NCBI GenBank assembly: GCA_030693515.1
Contig: JAUYAK010000091.1
Coordinates: 57,309 to 121,308 of the forward strand
DNA: 64,000 nucleotides
Source of the DNA: Opitutaceae bacterium
GTDB lineage: Bacteria > Verrucomicrobiota > Verrucomicrobiia > Opitutales > Opitutaceae
Direction: 5' to 3'
The notes under the pieces were generated by a model. The model had not been told where the DNA came from. It did not search any database and saw only the letters and a program-made list of their open reading frames with translations. Position 1 is the first letter of the stretch. Each line of letters starts with the position of its first letter. Below, piece after piece: positions 23,407-31,183 of the stretch. The position numbers and the translations under genes were made by a program.

Positions 23407-23784
23407 TCAGCCGCGCAGTTTGGCGAGCTGCGTCTTGGCTTCGTTGTCGCCGCTGGCGGCGAGCGCGGTGAGCAGGGTGACAACCTGGTCCTGGGTCTTC
23501 GCCCGGCCCCATCCGTCGCTGTCGACCGTCACGAGCGACCAGCGGACTTCGGCCGCGCTATTTTGGTGGGCCGCTTCCAGCCAATCCGCCGCTTCGGTAA
23601 AAACACCCGCGATCGCTTCCGCGAGTGCCGACTGGGCCGCCCGCAACCGCTGGCCGTTCTGCAGGAACAATCGGCCGAGCATCGAGCTCGAAAGCTCAAC
23701 GCCCTCGCGGGCGGCGGCATAGAGAAAGGCCTTCGCGGTATAGGCGTCATCGGGCGAGACGGTCACTTGGCGGCTGAGCGCCAC
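23407..23784 (-). CDS. hypothetical helical protein, possibly 5'-frameshifted
   Basis: A 125-residue helical, TPR/SEL1-like protein (DDAYTAKAFLYAAAREGVELSSSMLGRLFLQNG; SALAEAIAGVFTEAADWLEAAHQ; TLLTALAASGDNEAKTQLAKLRG), read from a GTG. Protein-like sequence (SDFVRRAKAWVALSRQV) continues upstream of that GTG in the same frame. A separate frame at 23747-23950 (MAKRSFAPKPDPVNATLLRL) looks like a genuine N-terminus. The simplest reading is one gene of about 180 residues spanning 23407-23950 with a frameshift near 23810-23830. Function unknown. Confidence 0.55.
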   Translation of the reverse strand: MALSRQVTVSPDDAYTAKAFLYAAAREGVELSSSMLGRLFLQNGQRLRAAQSALAEAIAGVFTEAADWLEAAHQNSAAEVRWSLVTVDSDGWGRAKTQDQVVTLLTALAASGDNEAKTQLAKLRG

Positions 23785-24021
23785 CCAGGCCTTGGCTCGG
23801 CGGACAAAATCCGACGTAGAAGAGGTAGGGTTCCTGCTCGGTGGCCTTCTGGAGAACAGGCCGTTTCCCCGATGTCCTAGCCTTGGCGATCAACCTCAGC
23901 AGGGTGGCGTTCACGGGATCAGGCTTGGGCGCGAAGCTGCGTTTGGCCACGGGGTGTTGGGCGTGCTTGCTGTGTTTTTGCCTCTGGTCACGCGGCGTGC
24001 CGGACGCAATCGTGTGCGCGC

Positions 24022-24765
24022 ATGAGTCGCATGATGTGCTACCGTTGCTACTGGCCGGCCCGCCATTGCTGGTGCGGCTCGATCACGCCCATGCCGACGC
24101 GCACGAAGTTCGTCCTTCTCATGCACCCGTATGAGCACAAGCGGGTGAAGGCCAACACCGGTCGGCTCACCCACCTCTGCCTGCGCAACAGCGAGCTGCA
24201 CCTCGGCATCGGTTTCGACGATCACGAGGCCGTGCAGGCCCTCATCAACGATCCGGATAATTTTCCTGTGCTGCTTTATCCGGGCAGCGACGCGCTGGAT
24301 CTCTCGACGGCCGGGCCGGACGACCCGCGGCTCTCAACCCTCCAAGCTCAGCTCACCTCGCGCCGGCTCGTCGTCTTTCTGCTCGACGCGACGTGGCGGC
24401 TGGTCCGGCCGATGTTGCGCACGAGCCTCAGTCTGCAGCGCCTGCCGCGCGTCATGTTTTCCGGCGCGGCGCCGAGCCGCTATGTGATCAAACGCCAGCC
24501 GGAGCCAGGCTGCCTCTCGACGCTTGAGGCCACCCACGAATTGCTGGTCGCCCTCGATCGCGCTGGACTCGACACCTACGCGCGGCCGGAGCAACTGCTC
24601 GGCTTGTTTCAGCGCATGCAGGATTTCCAAATCCGCTGCACCGCGGAAAACGCGCTCCACGGCGACCGCCGTCACGTTCGCCGGATTCCGGCTGAACGTC
24701 CCATCAGTCCCGCGCCCACCCTCACGAAACGCCGCAGAATTTTTCCCGTGTCGGTGGCGGGTTGA
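24022..24765 (+). CDS. DTW domain protein (tRNA-uridine aminocarboxypropyltransferase family)
   Basis: A 247-residue protein with the family's N-terminal cysteine knuckle (CYRCYWPARHCWCG at 6-19), the segment KFVLLMHPYEHKRVKANTGRL, and the signature LLDATWR at about 120 that gives DTW proteins their name. Relatives transfer the aminocarboxypropyl group of SAM to tRNA uridine. The C-terminal 40 residues, including LHGDRRHVRRIPAERP and RRIFPVSVAG, reappear as an isolated fragment at 29936-30060. Two other fragments of the gene lie at 25.6 and 28.6 kb. This is the only intact copy. Confidence 0.88.
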   Translation: MSRMMCYRCYWPARHCWCGSITPMPTRTKFVLLMHPYEHKRVKANTGRLTHLCLRNSELHLGIGFDDHEAVQALINDPDNFPVLLYPGSDALDLSTAGPDDPRLSTLQAQLTSRRLVVFLLDATWRLVRPMLRTSLSLQRLPRVMFSGAAPSRYVIKRQPEPGCLSTLEATHELLVALDRAGLDTYARPEQLLGLFQRMQDFQIRCTAENALHGDRRHVRRIPAERPISPAPTLTKRRRIFPVSVAG

Positions 24766-25010
24766 GTCAGCGTGCTCGGTGGTGAGGTTGAGGTTTCCGC
24801 CCGTCGCGTCCTCAGTCCGCAACGCCTGCTTTTCAGCGGTCAGGAGAAAACTATCCGCACTCGGCCATTCGTGGGTGCAGGTCTGAAGTGTTCGTGACGG
24901 GTTCACCCGCTCGCGAGGCACCTGCGCGTGGCATGGGGTTAAAACCCACCCATCTGATCGAGGGTCACGGGGAACCCGCAGCCGCTGCGCTCAATCCATT
25001 TCGGATATAC

Positions 25011-25556
25011 ATGAAAGCCTCCATCACCATGACCGCTTTGGCCGCTGGCCTCATCGCGACACTCGGCTCCGGCTGTGCCAGCAGCAGTCCCCCGCCGCCG
25101 CCGCCCTCGCCCGTTTACTCGCAAAACCCGAACCCAAACAACACTGCGCGCGGTGCCGTCGCGGGTGCAGTGGCCGGCGCCGTGATCGGCGGGATTATTG
25201 GCAACAACTCCGAGCACGGTAATACTGAAAAAGGCGCCGCGATCGGCGCCGTGGCCGGCGGGCTTGCCGGCGCTGCCATCGGTCACCAAGTCGATAACCG
25301 TGCGACACCTGATACGGGCTATGCGGTCCGAACCGTGCCTCCGCTGCCCGGACCAGAGCCCTATGAGACCGTTCCGCCGCAACCCGCGCAGCAAGCCGTG
25401 TGGATCCGCGGCCACTACGATTACGTGGGCAACGGCTATCAGTGGCAGCCGGGGCGGTGGGAGATTCCACCGGCTGGCATGCGCACCTATGTCGGTCCGT
25501 CATGGCAGCCGGCCGCGCGCGGCGGCTACGTTTACGTGCGCGGCTACTGGCAGTGA
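25011..25556 (+). CDS. glycine-zipper lipoprotein with YxWxPGRW repeat
   Basis: A 181-residue lipoprotein from MKASITMTALAAGLIATLGSGC, with the lipobox cysteine at residue 22. A proline-rich linker is followed by a glycine zipper (ARGAVAGAVAGAVIGGIIGNN and EKGAAIGAVAGGLAGAAIG, about 45-90) that likely inserts in or packs against the outer membrane. The C-terminal YQWQPGRWEIPP and YVYVRGYWQ match the YXWGXW-type repeat of envelope proteins. Probably an outer-membrane structural or stress lipoprotein. The start is set by the signal peptide. Confidence 0.86.
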   Translation: MKASITMTALAAGLIATLGSGCASSSPPPPPPSPVYSQNPNPNNTARGAVAGAVAGAVIGGIIGNNSEHGNTEKGAAIGAVAGGLAGAAIGHQVDNRATPDTGYAVRTVPPLPGPEPYETVPPQPAQQAVWIRGHYDYVGNGYQWQPGRWEIPPAGMRTYVGPSWQPAARGGYVYVRGYWQ

Positions 25557-25634
25557 GCCTCGCTCGGGGTGGCCTATCAGAGTCGCTCTGCACGCGGTCT
25601 CTGGAAGGGCGAACTCCACGCCGCCGACGTGCGT

Positions 25635-25857
25635 GCAGGCGGCTCGTGCTGTTTCTGATCGATGCGACGTGGGCGATGTTGCCCGCCCACCTCAGTCTGA
25701 GACGACTGCCGCGCATCATGTTTTCTGACGCGGCGCCGCGCCGCTACGTGAGCAAGCGCCATCCCGAACCGGGTGGCCGCTCGACGCTCACGGCCACCCA
25801 CGAATTGCTGGTCGCGTTCGATCGCTCCGCGCTCGACGCCTACGCGGGCCCAACCTT
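25635..25857 (+). pseudogene. decayed copy of the DTW-domain gene
   Basis: This stretch reads RLVLFLIDATWAMLPAHLSLRRLP and then APRRYVSKRHPEP, THELLVAFDRSALDAYA. It follows the middle of the intact gene at 24361-24590 closely in bases and residues, with small deletions (for example of the LVRPMLRT segment). No N-terminal cysteine knuckle and no C-terminal third remain. It breaks off where the csbD-like gene begins. Confidence 0.8.
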
Positions 25858-26037
25858 TCAGTTCCCTTCGCGCTTTTGGCGTTTGCCGACTTCTTTTTGC
25901 ATCTTGCCGACCATTTCCTGCGCCTTGCCGCGCGCTTGAAGAGTTTTTTTGCCCAGGACTTTTCCGGCAAGTTGCTTGGCGTCACCTTTGACGATGTTGG
26001 CGGTGCCGGCGGCTGAGTTGCGTGTGCTTGGTTTCAT
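25858..26037 (-). CDS. CsbD family stress protein
   Basis: A 59-residue, lysine/glycine-rich hydrophilic protein starting MKPSTRNSAAGTANIVKGDA. It shows the CsbD pattern of short repeats: A.G.A..VKGDAKQLAGKVLGKK, then LQARGKAQEMVGKMQKEVG. CsbD-like proteins are induced by general stress in many bacteria; their biochemical role is unknown. Longer frames that extend upstream are not protein-like. Its stop abuts the DTW remnant. Confidence 0.8.
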   Translation of the reverse strand: MKPSTRNSAAGTANIVKGDAKQLAGKVLGKKTLQARGKAQEMVGKMQKEVGKRQKREGN

Positions 26038-26203
26038 GGAGGGTGGGATGGAGGGATTGCAGTTTACGGCATGACGATACTCCGATTGCGGCGCTGGCTC
26101 CATGGGGTAATAGCCCACCGTCCGTAGCGGAACACGGCACCGTCGTTTGGTCTGTTTCAACGAAAGTCCGGACTGTGTGCAGTGCATTGTCGGCCCACCT
26201 CCA

Positions 26204-26578
26204 TGCAGTGGAAAGGGTGGTGGGGCGACACTCCGCCCTACCACGTGCCCGTGTTTGTCCTCACGCACTATCCGCGCGACCCGATCGTGATGGCGGGTGG
26301 CACCACGTTTCACTTTGTGACCGACGGCATCCACGCGGCGCTGAGCCGCGCGCGCGAGGCCGCCCAGGGCAAGGACGTGCGCCTGGGCGGTGGCGTCGCG
26401 ACCGTTCGCCAATACCTGGAGCCGGCTTGATCGATGAGCTGCATCTGGCCGTTTCGCCCGTCTTCCTTGGCCAAGGGGAAAACCTGTTCGCCGGTCTCGA
26501 CCTGCCCAACCTCGGCTATCAACGCACCGAGCACTTGCCCTCGGCCAGCGCCGCGCACGTCGTTTTTCACGAAGCGTG
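26204..26578 (+). pseudogene. frameshifted, 5'-truncated copy of the RibD/DHFR-like gene
   Basis: The sequence reads WKGWWGDTPPYHVPVFVLTH, then the GGTTFHFVTDGIHAAL region and VRLGGGVATVRQYL. After a single-base loss near 26420 it continues in the next frame as LIDELHLAVSPVFLGQGE. It matches the intact gene at 35271-35640 at most positions. The first 100 residues are missing. It is clearly dead, and is probably the product of a duplication about 9 kb from its source. Confidence 0.85.
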
Positions 26579-26868
26579 GGCCGTAAATGCGCAGGCGGCG
26601 CGGAACGCTGCGCCCACTGTCGGGCGAAATGCGACCCCACCCGACCCGCGGCTGGCTGCACGATCTACCTCAGCTCCAGAAATGACGGGGCGATCCGCTG
26701 ACGAGCCGCCCTCCTCTTCCTTACGGGCATGCTTCTTGGGGGTGGATGCAAGCCGGGCGGTGGTTGTGAAGATTGCTGTTGCACCGCGGGGACTTTGATC
26801 AGGTTTCTCGGTCAATGTCAGGGGCGCTATCGCCCTGAACAGCTCGTTCCCCGAAGCGCTCCATCGCT

Positions 26869-27717
26869 ATGCCGCTCACCCGCCTGAATCGCCGGTCTTC
26901 GAAAACTGCCCGGGAGCAACCCGGGCGCGAAAACTCGCGGCGCCTCATGCGGACACGAAAACGGATCAATGCTCTGGTGGTGGCGCTCCGTGCGATTCCG
27001 CGTGGTCGCTATGCCGTTATTCTGGCGGGACTCCTGGCCCTCGTCATCTTGCGATCCGCGATCGGTGCCCACGACTACCCCACCTGGCTGCTCGAGAATG
27101 CCCCGGTGGCGATTGGCGTGCTCTTCCTTGGGCTTACTTATCGGGCGATGCCGCTCTCTCGAATCAGCTACACATTGATTTTTTTGTTTTATTGCCTGCA
27201 CGAGACCGGGGCGCATTGGACTTACTCCAAGGTGCCCTACGATGACTGGTGGCAATCGCTCACCGGCGTGACCCTCAGCTCTCAACTTGGTTTTGAGCGC
27301 AATCACTTCGACCGGCTCGTCCATTTTTGCTACGGCCTGCTGATCGCTTATCCCATCCGTGAAATCTTCCTGCGCGTCGCCGATGTCCGCGGATTCTGGG
27401 GTTATTTCCTGCCGCTCGACTTCACCATGAGCACCTCGGCGTTTTACGAGCTACTGGAATGGGCCACGGCCGCCGTCGTCGGCAGCACGGCCAGCAATGA
27501 CTATCTCGGCTCGCAGGGTGACGTCTGGGATGCGCAAAAAGACATGGCCTTGGCCTCGCTCGGCGCGCTCCTCGCGATGACGTTTATCGCGTTAATCACC
27601 TGGCGCTACAAACGCGACTTTGCCCGGGAATTTGCCGAAAGCCTTAGGGTTAAGCGCGTCGCCCCGCTCGGGGAGGACGAGATCGCCCGGCTCCAAGTGA
27701 ACCCGAGCGCACCCTGA
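26869..27717 (+). CDS. DUF2238 (YjdF-like) inner membrane protein
   Basis: Up to 282 residues; ATG at 26947 (MRTRKRINALVV) is an alternative start without the basic leader. There are about six membrane helices. The signature of the YjdF/DUF2238 family is seen in LHETGAHWTYSKVPYDDW, FERNHFDRLVHFCYGLLIAYP, FYELLEWATA and GSQGDVWDAQKDM. The conserved His and acidic residues in the membrane suggest a metal site or enzymatic role, but the family is uncharacterised. It precedes pssA on the same strand. Confidence 0.88.
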   Translation: MPLTRLNRRSSKTAREQPGRENSRRLMRTRKRINALVVALRAIPRGRYAVILAGLLALVILRSAIGAHDYPTWLLENAPVAIGVLFLGLTYRAMPLSRISYTLIFLFYCLHETGAHWTYSKVPYDDWWQSLTGVTLSSQLGFERNHFDRLVHFCYGLLIAYPIREIFLRVADVRGFWGYFLPLDFTMSTSAFYELLEWATAAVVGSTASNDYLGSQGDVWDAQKDMALASLGALLAMTFIALITWRYKRDFAREFAESLRVKRVAPLGEDEIARLQVNPSAP

Positions 27718-27767
27718 ACTCCCATTGATTCGCGAGCGAGCAGGCTCCGAGCCCCCGAGAAAATCTT

Positions 27768-28409
27768 ATGCCTCCCACCCAGCCTCTGGCTCCCCGGCCG
27801 CGCCGTTTTTCGATGATTCGCACGTTCGTGCCCGCAGATTTCCTTACACTGGGCAACGGCTTCTGCGGGAGCGGCTCGGTGTTTGCGGCCATGCAGTATC
27901 TTGTCGGTGGCGACGCCTTTTGGCTTTGGATGGCGATGGCGCTCCTGCCGCTGGCCCTGGTGCTCGACTTTGCCGATGGCCGCGTGGCGCGGTGGCGGCA
28001 CCAATCGTCGAGCCTCGGCGCCGACCTGGATTCGCTGGCGGACGTTATTTCTTTCGGGCTGGCCCCGGCGGCACTCGGCTTCGCGGTTGGGTTGCGGGGA
28101 GCCGGGGATGTGGCGATTCTGCTCTATTTCGTGGCCTGCGGCATCAGTCGGCTTGCTCGTTTCAATGTCACGGCCGATGCGCTCACGGACGAGACGAGCG
28201 GTAAGGTGAAGTATTTCGAGGGCACGCCGATCCCTTCGAGTGTAGCGATCGTTGCATTATTGGCACTGCTCCATGCGCAAGGCCGATTGGGACCCGACAT
28301 GTGGCTCGGGAGCTGGAGCATCGGTAGTGTTGTCCTGCATCCGCTGGCGATCGTCTACGCCCTGAGCGGCAGTGCGATGATCAGCACGATTCGCGTGCCG
28401 AAGATTTAG
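27768..28409 (+). CDS. pssA: CDP-diacylglycerol-serine O-phosphatidyltransferase
   Basis: A 213-residue membrane enzyme. It carries the CDP-alcohol phosphatidyltransferase signature D-G-x2-A-R-x8-G-x3-D-x3-D as DGRVARWRHQSSSLGADLDS at about 67-86, with the metal-binding aspartates. Six hydrophobic helices are visible. The DSLADVISFGLAPA and CGISRLARFNV stretches favour phosphatidylserine synthase over other family members. It makes phosphatidylserine, the precursor of phosphatidylethanolamine, from CDP-diacylglycerol and serine. Confidence 0.88.
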   Translation: MPPTQPLAPRPRRFSMIRTFVPADFLTLGNGFCGSGSVFAAMQYLVGGDAFWLWMAMALLPLALVLDFADGRVARWRHQSSSLGADLDSLADVISFGLAPAALGFAVGLRGAGDVAILLYFVACGISRLARFNVTADALTDETSGKVKYFEGTPIPSSVAIVALLALLHAQGRLGPDMWLGSWSIGSVVLHPLAIVYALSGSAMISTIRVPKI

Positions 28410-28502
28410 AGCGTTAACAAAAAGAGCGGTGCAAGGGGGCGGAAATACGATCAGCCCTGCGGATGGCCATGCCCCTCGTGGACGACAGGCTGGGGGAGAG
28501 CG

Positions 28503-28631
28503 CCGCTCTTTACCGCCATCACCCCAGCCAACCGCCACGACTCCCGGCAGCTCTTCCCCCTGCTCCTCGGCCTGCCGGACCGGCTGCGCGCCAAGATCAA
28601 AAAGGCATCTGCCAGCTGCTTTTTGTTGGGC
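28503..28631 (+). pseudogene. DDE transposase remnant
   Basis: One frame reads LFTAITPANRHDSRQLFPLL followed by LGLPDRLRAKI. The TPANRHDS...PLL wording is typical of the segment after the second aspartate in IS4/IS5-type DDE transposases. No start, no other catalytic residues and no terminal inverted repeats can be found, so only a short core fragment survives. Confidence 0.5.
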
Positions 28632-28635
28632 GCTC

Positions 28636-28700
28636 GAAAAAGCGCCATCCGAACCGGGCTGCCTTTCAACACTCGAAGCCCCCGCGAATTCCCAGGCGAT
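28636..28700 (+). pseudogene. short remnant of the DTW-domain gene
   Basis: The bases for KRHP, PGCLSTLEA (now split by a frameshift) match the stretch at about 24490-24535 in the intact DTW gene. Only about 45-65 bases are recognisable. It directly follows the transposase remnant, which could have caused the break. Confidence 0.5.
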
Positions 28701-28729
28701 GACCGTTCCGATGAAGCGTCCGGATCGAT

Positions 28730-29833
28730 TTACGCCCGCACGGCCCACCGGAGTTTGGCCGAGGAACTGCGCGGGTTGGCCCGTCGCTCCTCCGCCCCGG
28801 CGCGGACGATCTCCTCATTGGTCGCAGCATAGAGGCCCGCCCGCAGGCCTTCGCGAAAGGCGTGTTTCACGCGCCGATCTTCGCCGGAATGAAAGGTCAG
28901 AATCGCCACGCGGCCTCGCGGTTTCAGGCAGGAGGGCAGGTGGCGTAAAAACGAATCGAGCGCGCCGAACTCGTCGTTCACCGCGATGCGGAGCGCCTGA
29001 AACACGCGGCGCACGCAGTCGTCGTCGGTGGCCGGGTCGCGGCGGGGATTGTGCTCATGGAGAATCGTCCGGACCGAAGCCGCGAGCTGCAGCGTGCGGG
29101 TGAAAGGCATCCGCTCTCGTCGGCTCGTAAGTTCACGCGCCAACAGCTCGGCTTGGGGCTCGTCTGAGTTTTCCGTCAAGGCGGCCGCTAGCGCCGCCGC
29201 CGAGACTCGGGCGAGCCAGTCCGCCGCGGACGGAGGCCGGGATGGATTCATGCGCAGATCCAGCGGGCTGTCGGTCTTGAACGTGAAACCGCGCGCGGGA
29301 TCGTCGAGTTGCATCGACGAAACACCGAGGTCGGCGAGGACGGCATCGACGCCGCCGAGTCCGAGATCGCCCAGCACCTTGGGCAGGCCCGCGAAGTTGG
29401 AGCGGACCGCGGTGAAGACCTCTTCCCCCCAACCGGCCGCGCGGAGCCGGGCGGTGGTTTTGGGCTGTTCCACCGGATCGACATCCAGCCCGATGAGCCG
29501 GCCGCCCGGGGTGAGGTGCGCGAGCAGTTCCCGCGCGTGCCCGCCGAAACCGAGCGTGCAATCGACCGCGTGTTCGCCGGGTTGCAGCGCGAGTGTCGCG
29601 AGAATCTCGCTGACCATGATGGGCCGGTGACTGCCCGCGGGAGTTTTGCCCGCGGCCAGCACCTTGGCGACATCAGCGCCGTAGCGCGCGGGATTCAGCT
29701 CCTTGTATTTGTCCTCAAAGCGCCGCGGATTTTTGCCTGAATACCGCGGACGACGACGGTGCGCGTTCGACGGGCTCAGGGCGGGTGGCGCAGGTGCGCT
29801 CCCTGACGGAGGCGTGGGATCGAGGTTAGGCAT
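28730..29833 (-). CDS. rsmH: 16S rRNA (cytosine1402-N4)-methyltransferase
   Basis: A 367-residue SAM-dependent methyltransferase. The body begins with HRPIMVSEILATL at about residue 83, followed by the SAM motif VDCTLGFGGHARELL, GLDVDP, VLADLGVSSMQLDDPARGFTF and LDLRMNP, and a C-terminal VAILTFHSGEDRRVKHAF. All are RsmH hallmarks. The first 80 residues are an unusual, basic and proline-rich extension (RRRPRYSGKNPRRFEDKYKELNP). It modifies C1402 of 16S rRNA. In most bacteria rsmH heads the division/cell-wall cluster; here it stands alone beside pseudogene debris. Confidence 0.94.
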   Translation of the reverse strand: MPNLDPTPPSGSAPAPPALSPSNAHRRRPRYSGKNPRRFEDKYKELNPARYGADVAKVLAAGKTPAGSHRPIMVSEILATLALQPGEHAVDCTLGFGGHARELLAHLTPGGRLIGLDVDPVEQPKTTARLRAAGWGEEVFTAVRSNFAGLPKVLGDLGLGGVDAVLADLGVSSMQLDDPARGFTFKTDSPLDLRMNPSRPPSAADWLARVSAAALAAALTENSDEPQAELLARELTSRRERMPFTRTLQLAASVRTILHEHNPRRDPATDDDCVRRVFQALRIAVNDEFGALDSFLRHLPSCLKPRGRVAILTFHSGEDRRVKHAFREGLRAGLYAATNEEIVRAGAEERRANPRSSSAKLRWAVRA

Positions 29834-29935
29834 TGAGGCGTGTCGGCCTCATGCAGTGGCCAGTTGCAACGAAAGGCCACTTGAGAAAAAGCCTTCGTCT
29901 CCCGCCGGAGTGACCGGGTTGTGGGCGGAAGCAAA

Positions 29936-30060
29936 CTGCAACCGCGCGCTCCACGGCGACCGCCGCCATGTCCGCCAGATGCCGGCGGAGCGACCGGCTG
30001 CCACAACGGCCGTGATCGCGAAACGCCGGGGAATTTTCCCTGTGGCGGTGGCGGGTTGAC
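29936..30060 (+). pseudogene. 3' end of a DTW-domain gene copy
   Basis: The frame reads RALHGDRRHVRQMPAERP, then IAKRRGIFPVAVAG and a stop. It is a close match to the last 40 residues of the intact gene (24650-24765). Nothing upstream of it resembles the rest of the gene. Confidence 0.75.
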
Positions 30061-30139
30061 GCCGCGCGTTCCGCGTCACCGCGTGAGCCCTCAGTGGAGG
30101 GTCAAGGCGCGAGCCCCGTCCGGCGGGCTCGCGGGCTTC

Positions 30140-30280
30140 TCACTTCTTCTTCGCGGCGAGTTTCGTCTTGGTCGCCTGCTTCGCCGCGATGAGGGCGTTC
30201 TTATTTTGCGTCGCACCGTCGGACTTCGACTTTTTCTGCGATGCGTTCTTCTGATTCGATTTCGGTGATCGGTCGCCCAT
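30140..30280 (-). CDS. very small basic protein
   Basis: A 46-residue, lysine-rich protein starting MGDRSPKSNQKNASQKKSKS and ending in LAAKKK. The MGD(R/K)SPKSxQK opening is a pattern I recall from short hypothetical proteins in several phyla. It has no hydrophobic core and would be disordered, perhaps binding nucleic acid. The reading frame is the only clean one in an otherwise gene-poor stretch. Confidence 0.55.
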   Translation of the reverse strand: MGDRSPKSNQKNASQKKSKSDGATQNKNALIAAKQATKTKLAAKKK

Positions 30281-30628
30281 AGGATGTTCTTTCGTTGAGG
30301 TTGCTCACCATCGGAATATTCGTTTCTCCGAGGGCGACCGCCAACCTAGCCGCACGCAAACGCGATAGCGAGGTTCATCGGCCACCAGCCCCATGCAGAG
30401 GCCGCGAAAAACGAGGCGAGAAACCATGACGTGGAGCGGAAGGCGCGGCTTCATCGCACCGTGCGAACCAAATCGCCCTCACCGGTGCGCTACCGCGTGG
30501 TTCCCGGAAACTCCCTTTGCTCACAGTGCATAATCACACTGCGGCGCGGTCCCGAAGCGGGGCTTGAGCATCAGCCTTTGGCGAGCAGGCCCTCATGACG
30601 TGCTCTCTTCGACTTGGCCTTGGATGCT
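30281..30628. other. intergenic, nothing recognised
   Basis: About 350 bases between two small basic-protein genes. No frame longer than short shadows is open, and no RNA-like fold, repeat or IS end was recognised. Confidence 0.5.
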
Positions 30629-30805
30629 CTAATCAGACAACGCATCCAGTTGCTTTTTGATCAACTTGGCGGCTGCGACTTTCGCCCGGCCGGCTCGTTT
30701 ATTGACGTCCAAGGAGCCGCCGCCGCCCGTCTTGATGTGGGGATTTCGCGCCAGCACTGAGGCTCCGCGGACACGTTTCACCTTCTGCTTTTTTTTGGCA
30801 CACAT
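30629..30805 (-). CDS. very small basic protein
   Basis: A 58-residue protein from MCAKKKQKVKRVRGASVLARN. Basic and glycine-rich in the middle (HIKTGGGGSLDVNKRAGRAK), it ends in a helical KVAAAKLIKKQLDALSD. The frame is open 29 codons further upstream, but that part is not protein-like. The same general character as the 46-residue protein at 30140-30280 suggests two small nucleic-acid or stress proteins. No family named. Confidence 0.5.
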   Translation of the reverse strand: MCAKKKQKVKRVRGASVLARNPHIKTGGGGSLDVNKRAGRAKVAAAKLIKKQLDALSD

Positions 30806-31183
30806 AAATTTTACCCCGACACTATGGCTGCGCTCCTCGTGGGAAGCCGAGAGCAAAAGGAAGGTGTCTGGTTGGCTGCTCATTTTCTTCATTGGCCTGG
30901 GTCCGATGAATTAGATCTGTTGGATGGACCGACCGCAGCCGCGCGGCGGTCGCAGATCAAGGGTCATAGATCTGGCGTGTTTGCTCTCATGGACGTGTGG
31001 GCTCTCCGCCGCTCCGCCTTCCGTCAAGAGCCCGTCGCTCGGCAATAACGATCCGTTTTCAGAGGTCCCTTGATCAAAAAGCTTCCCCCCTCATCGTTTC
31101 CCAAGCGACGCTATGGCACCGCAGCCGAGCTGACGGTCCAAGCAAAGCACGATAATCCCTCCAAGTCTTCTTAGTCCCTCCCC
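30806..31183. other. intergenic, nothing recognised
   Basis: The stretch upstream of the NRAMP-like gene. One frame of 74 codons (30824-31048) is open but has shadow-like composition. No metal-responsive operator such as a Fur or MntR box was found by eye. Confidence 0.45.

Noticed and set aside
29028..29630. 200-codon frame opposite rsmH
   Set aside because: Antisense to a clear RsmH; serine/arginine-rich without motifs.
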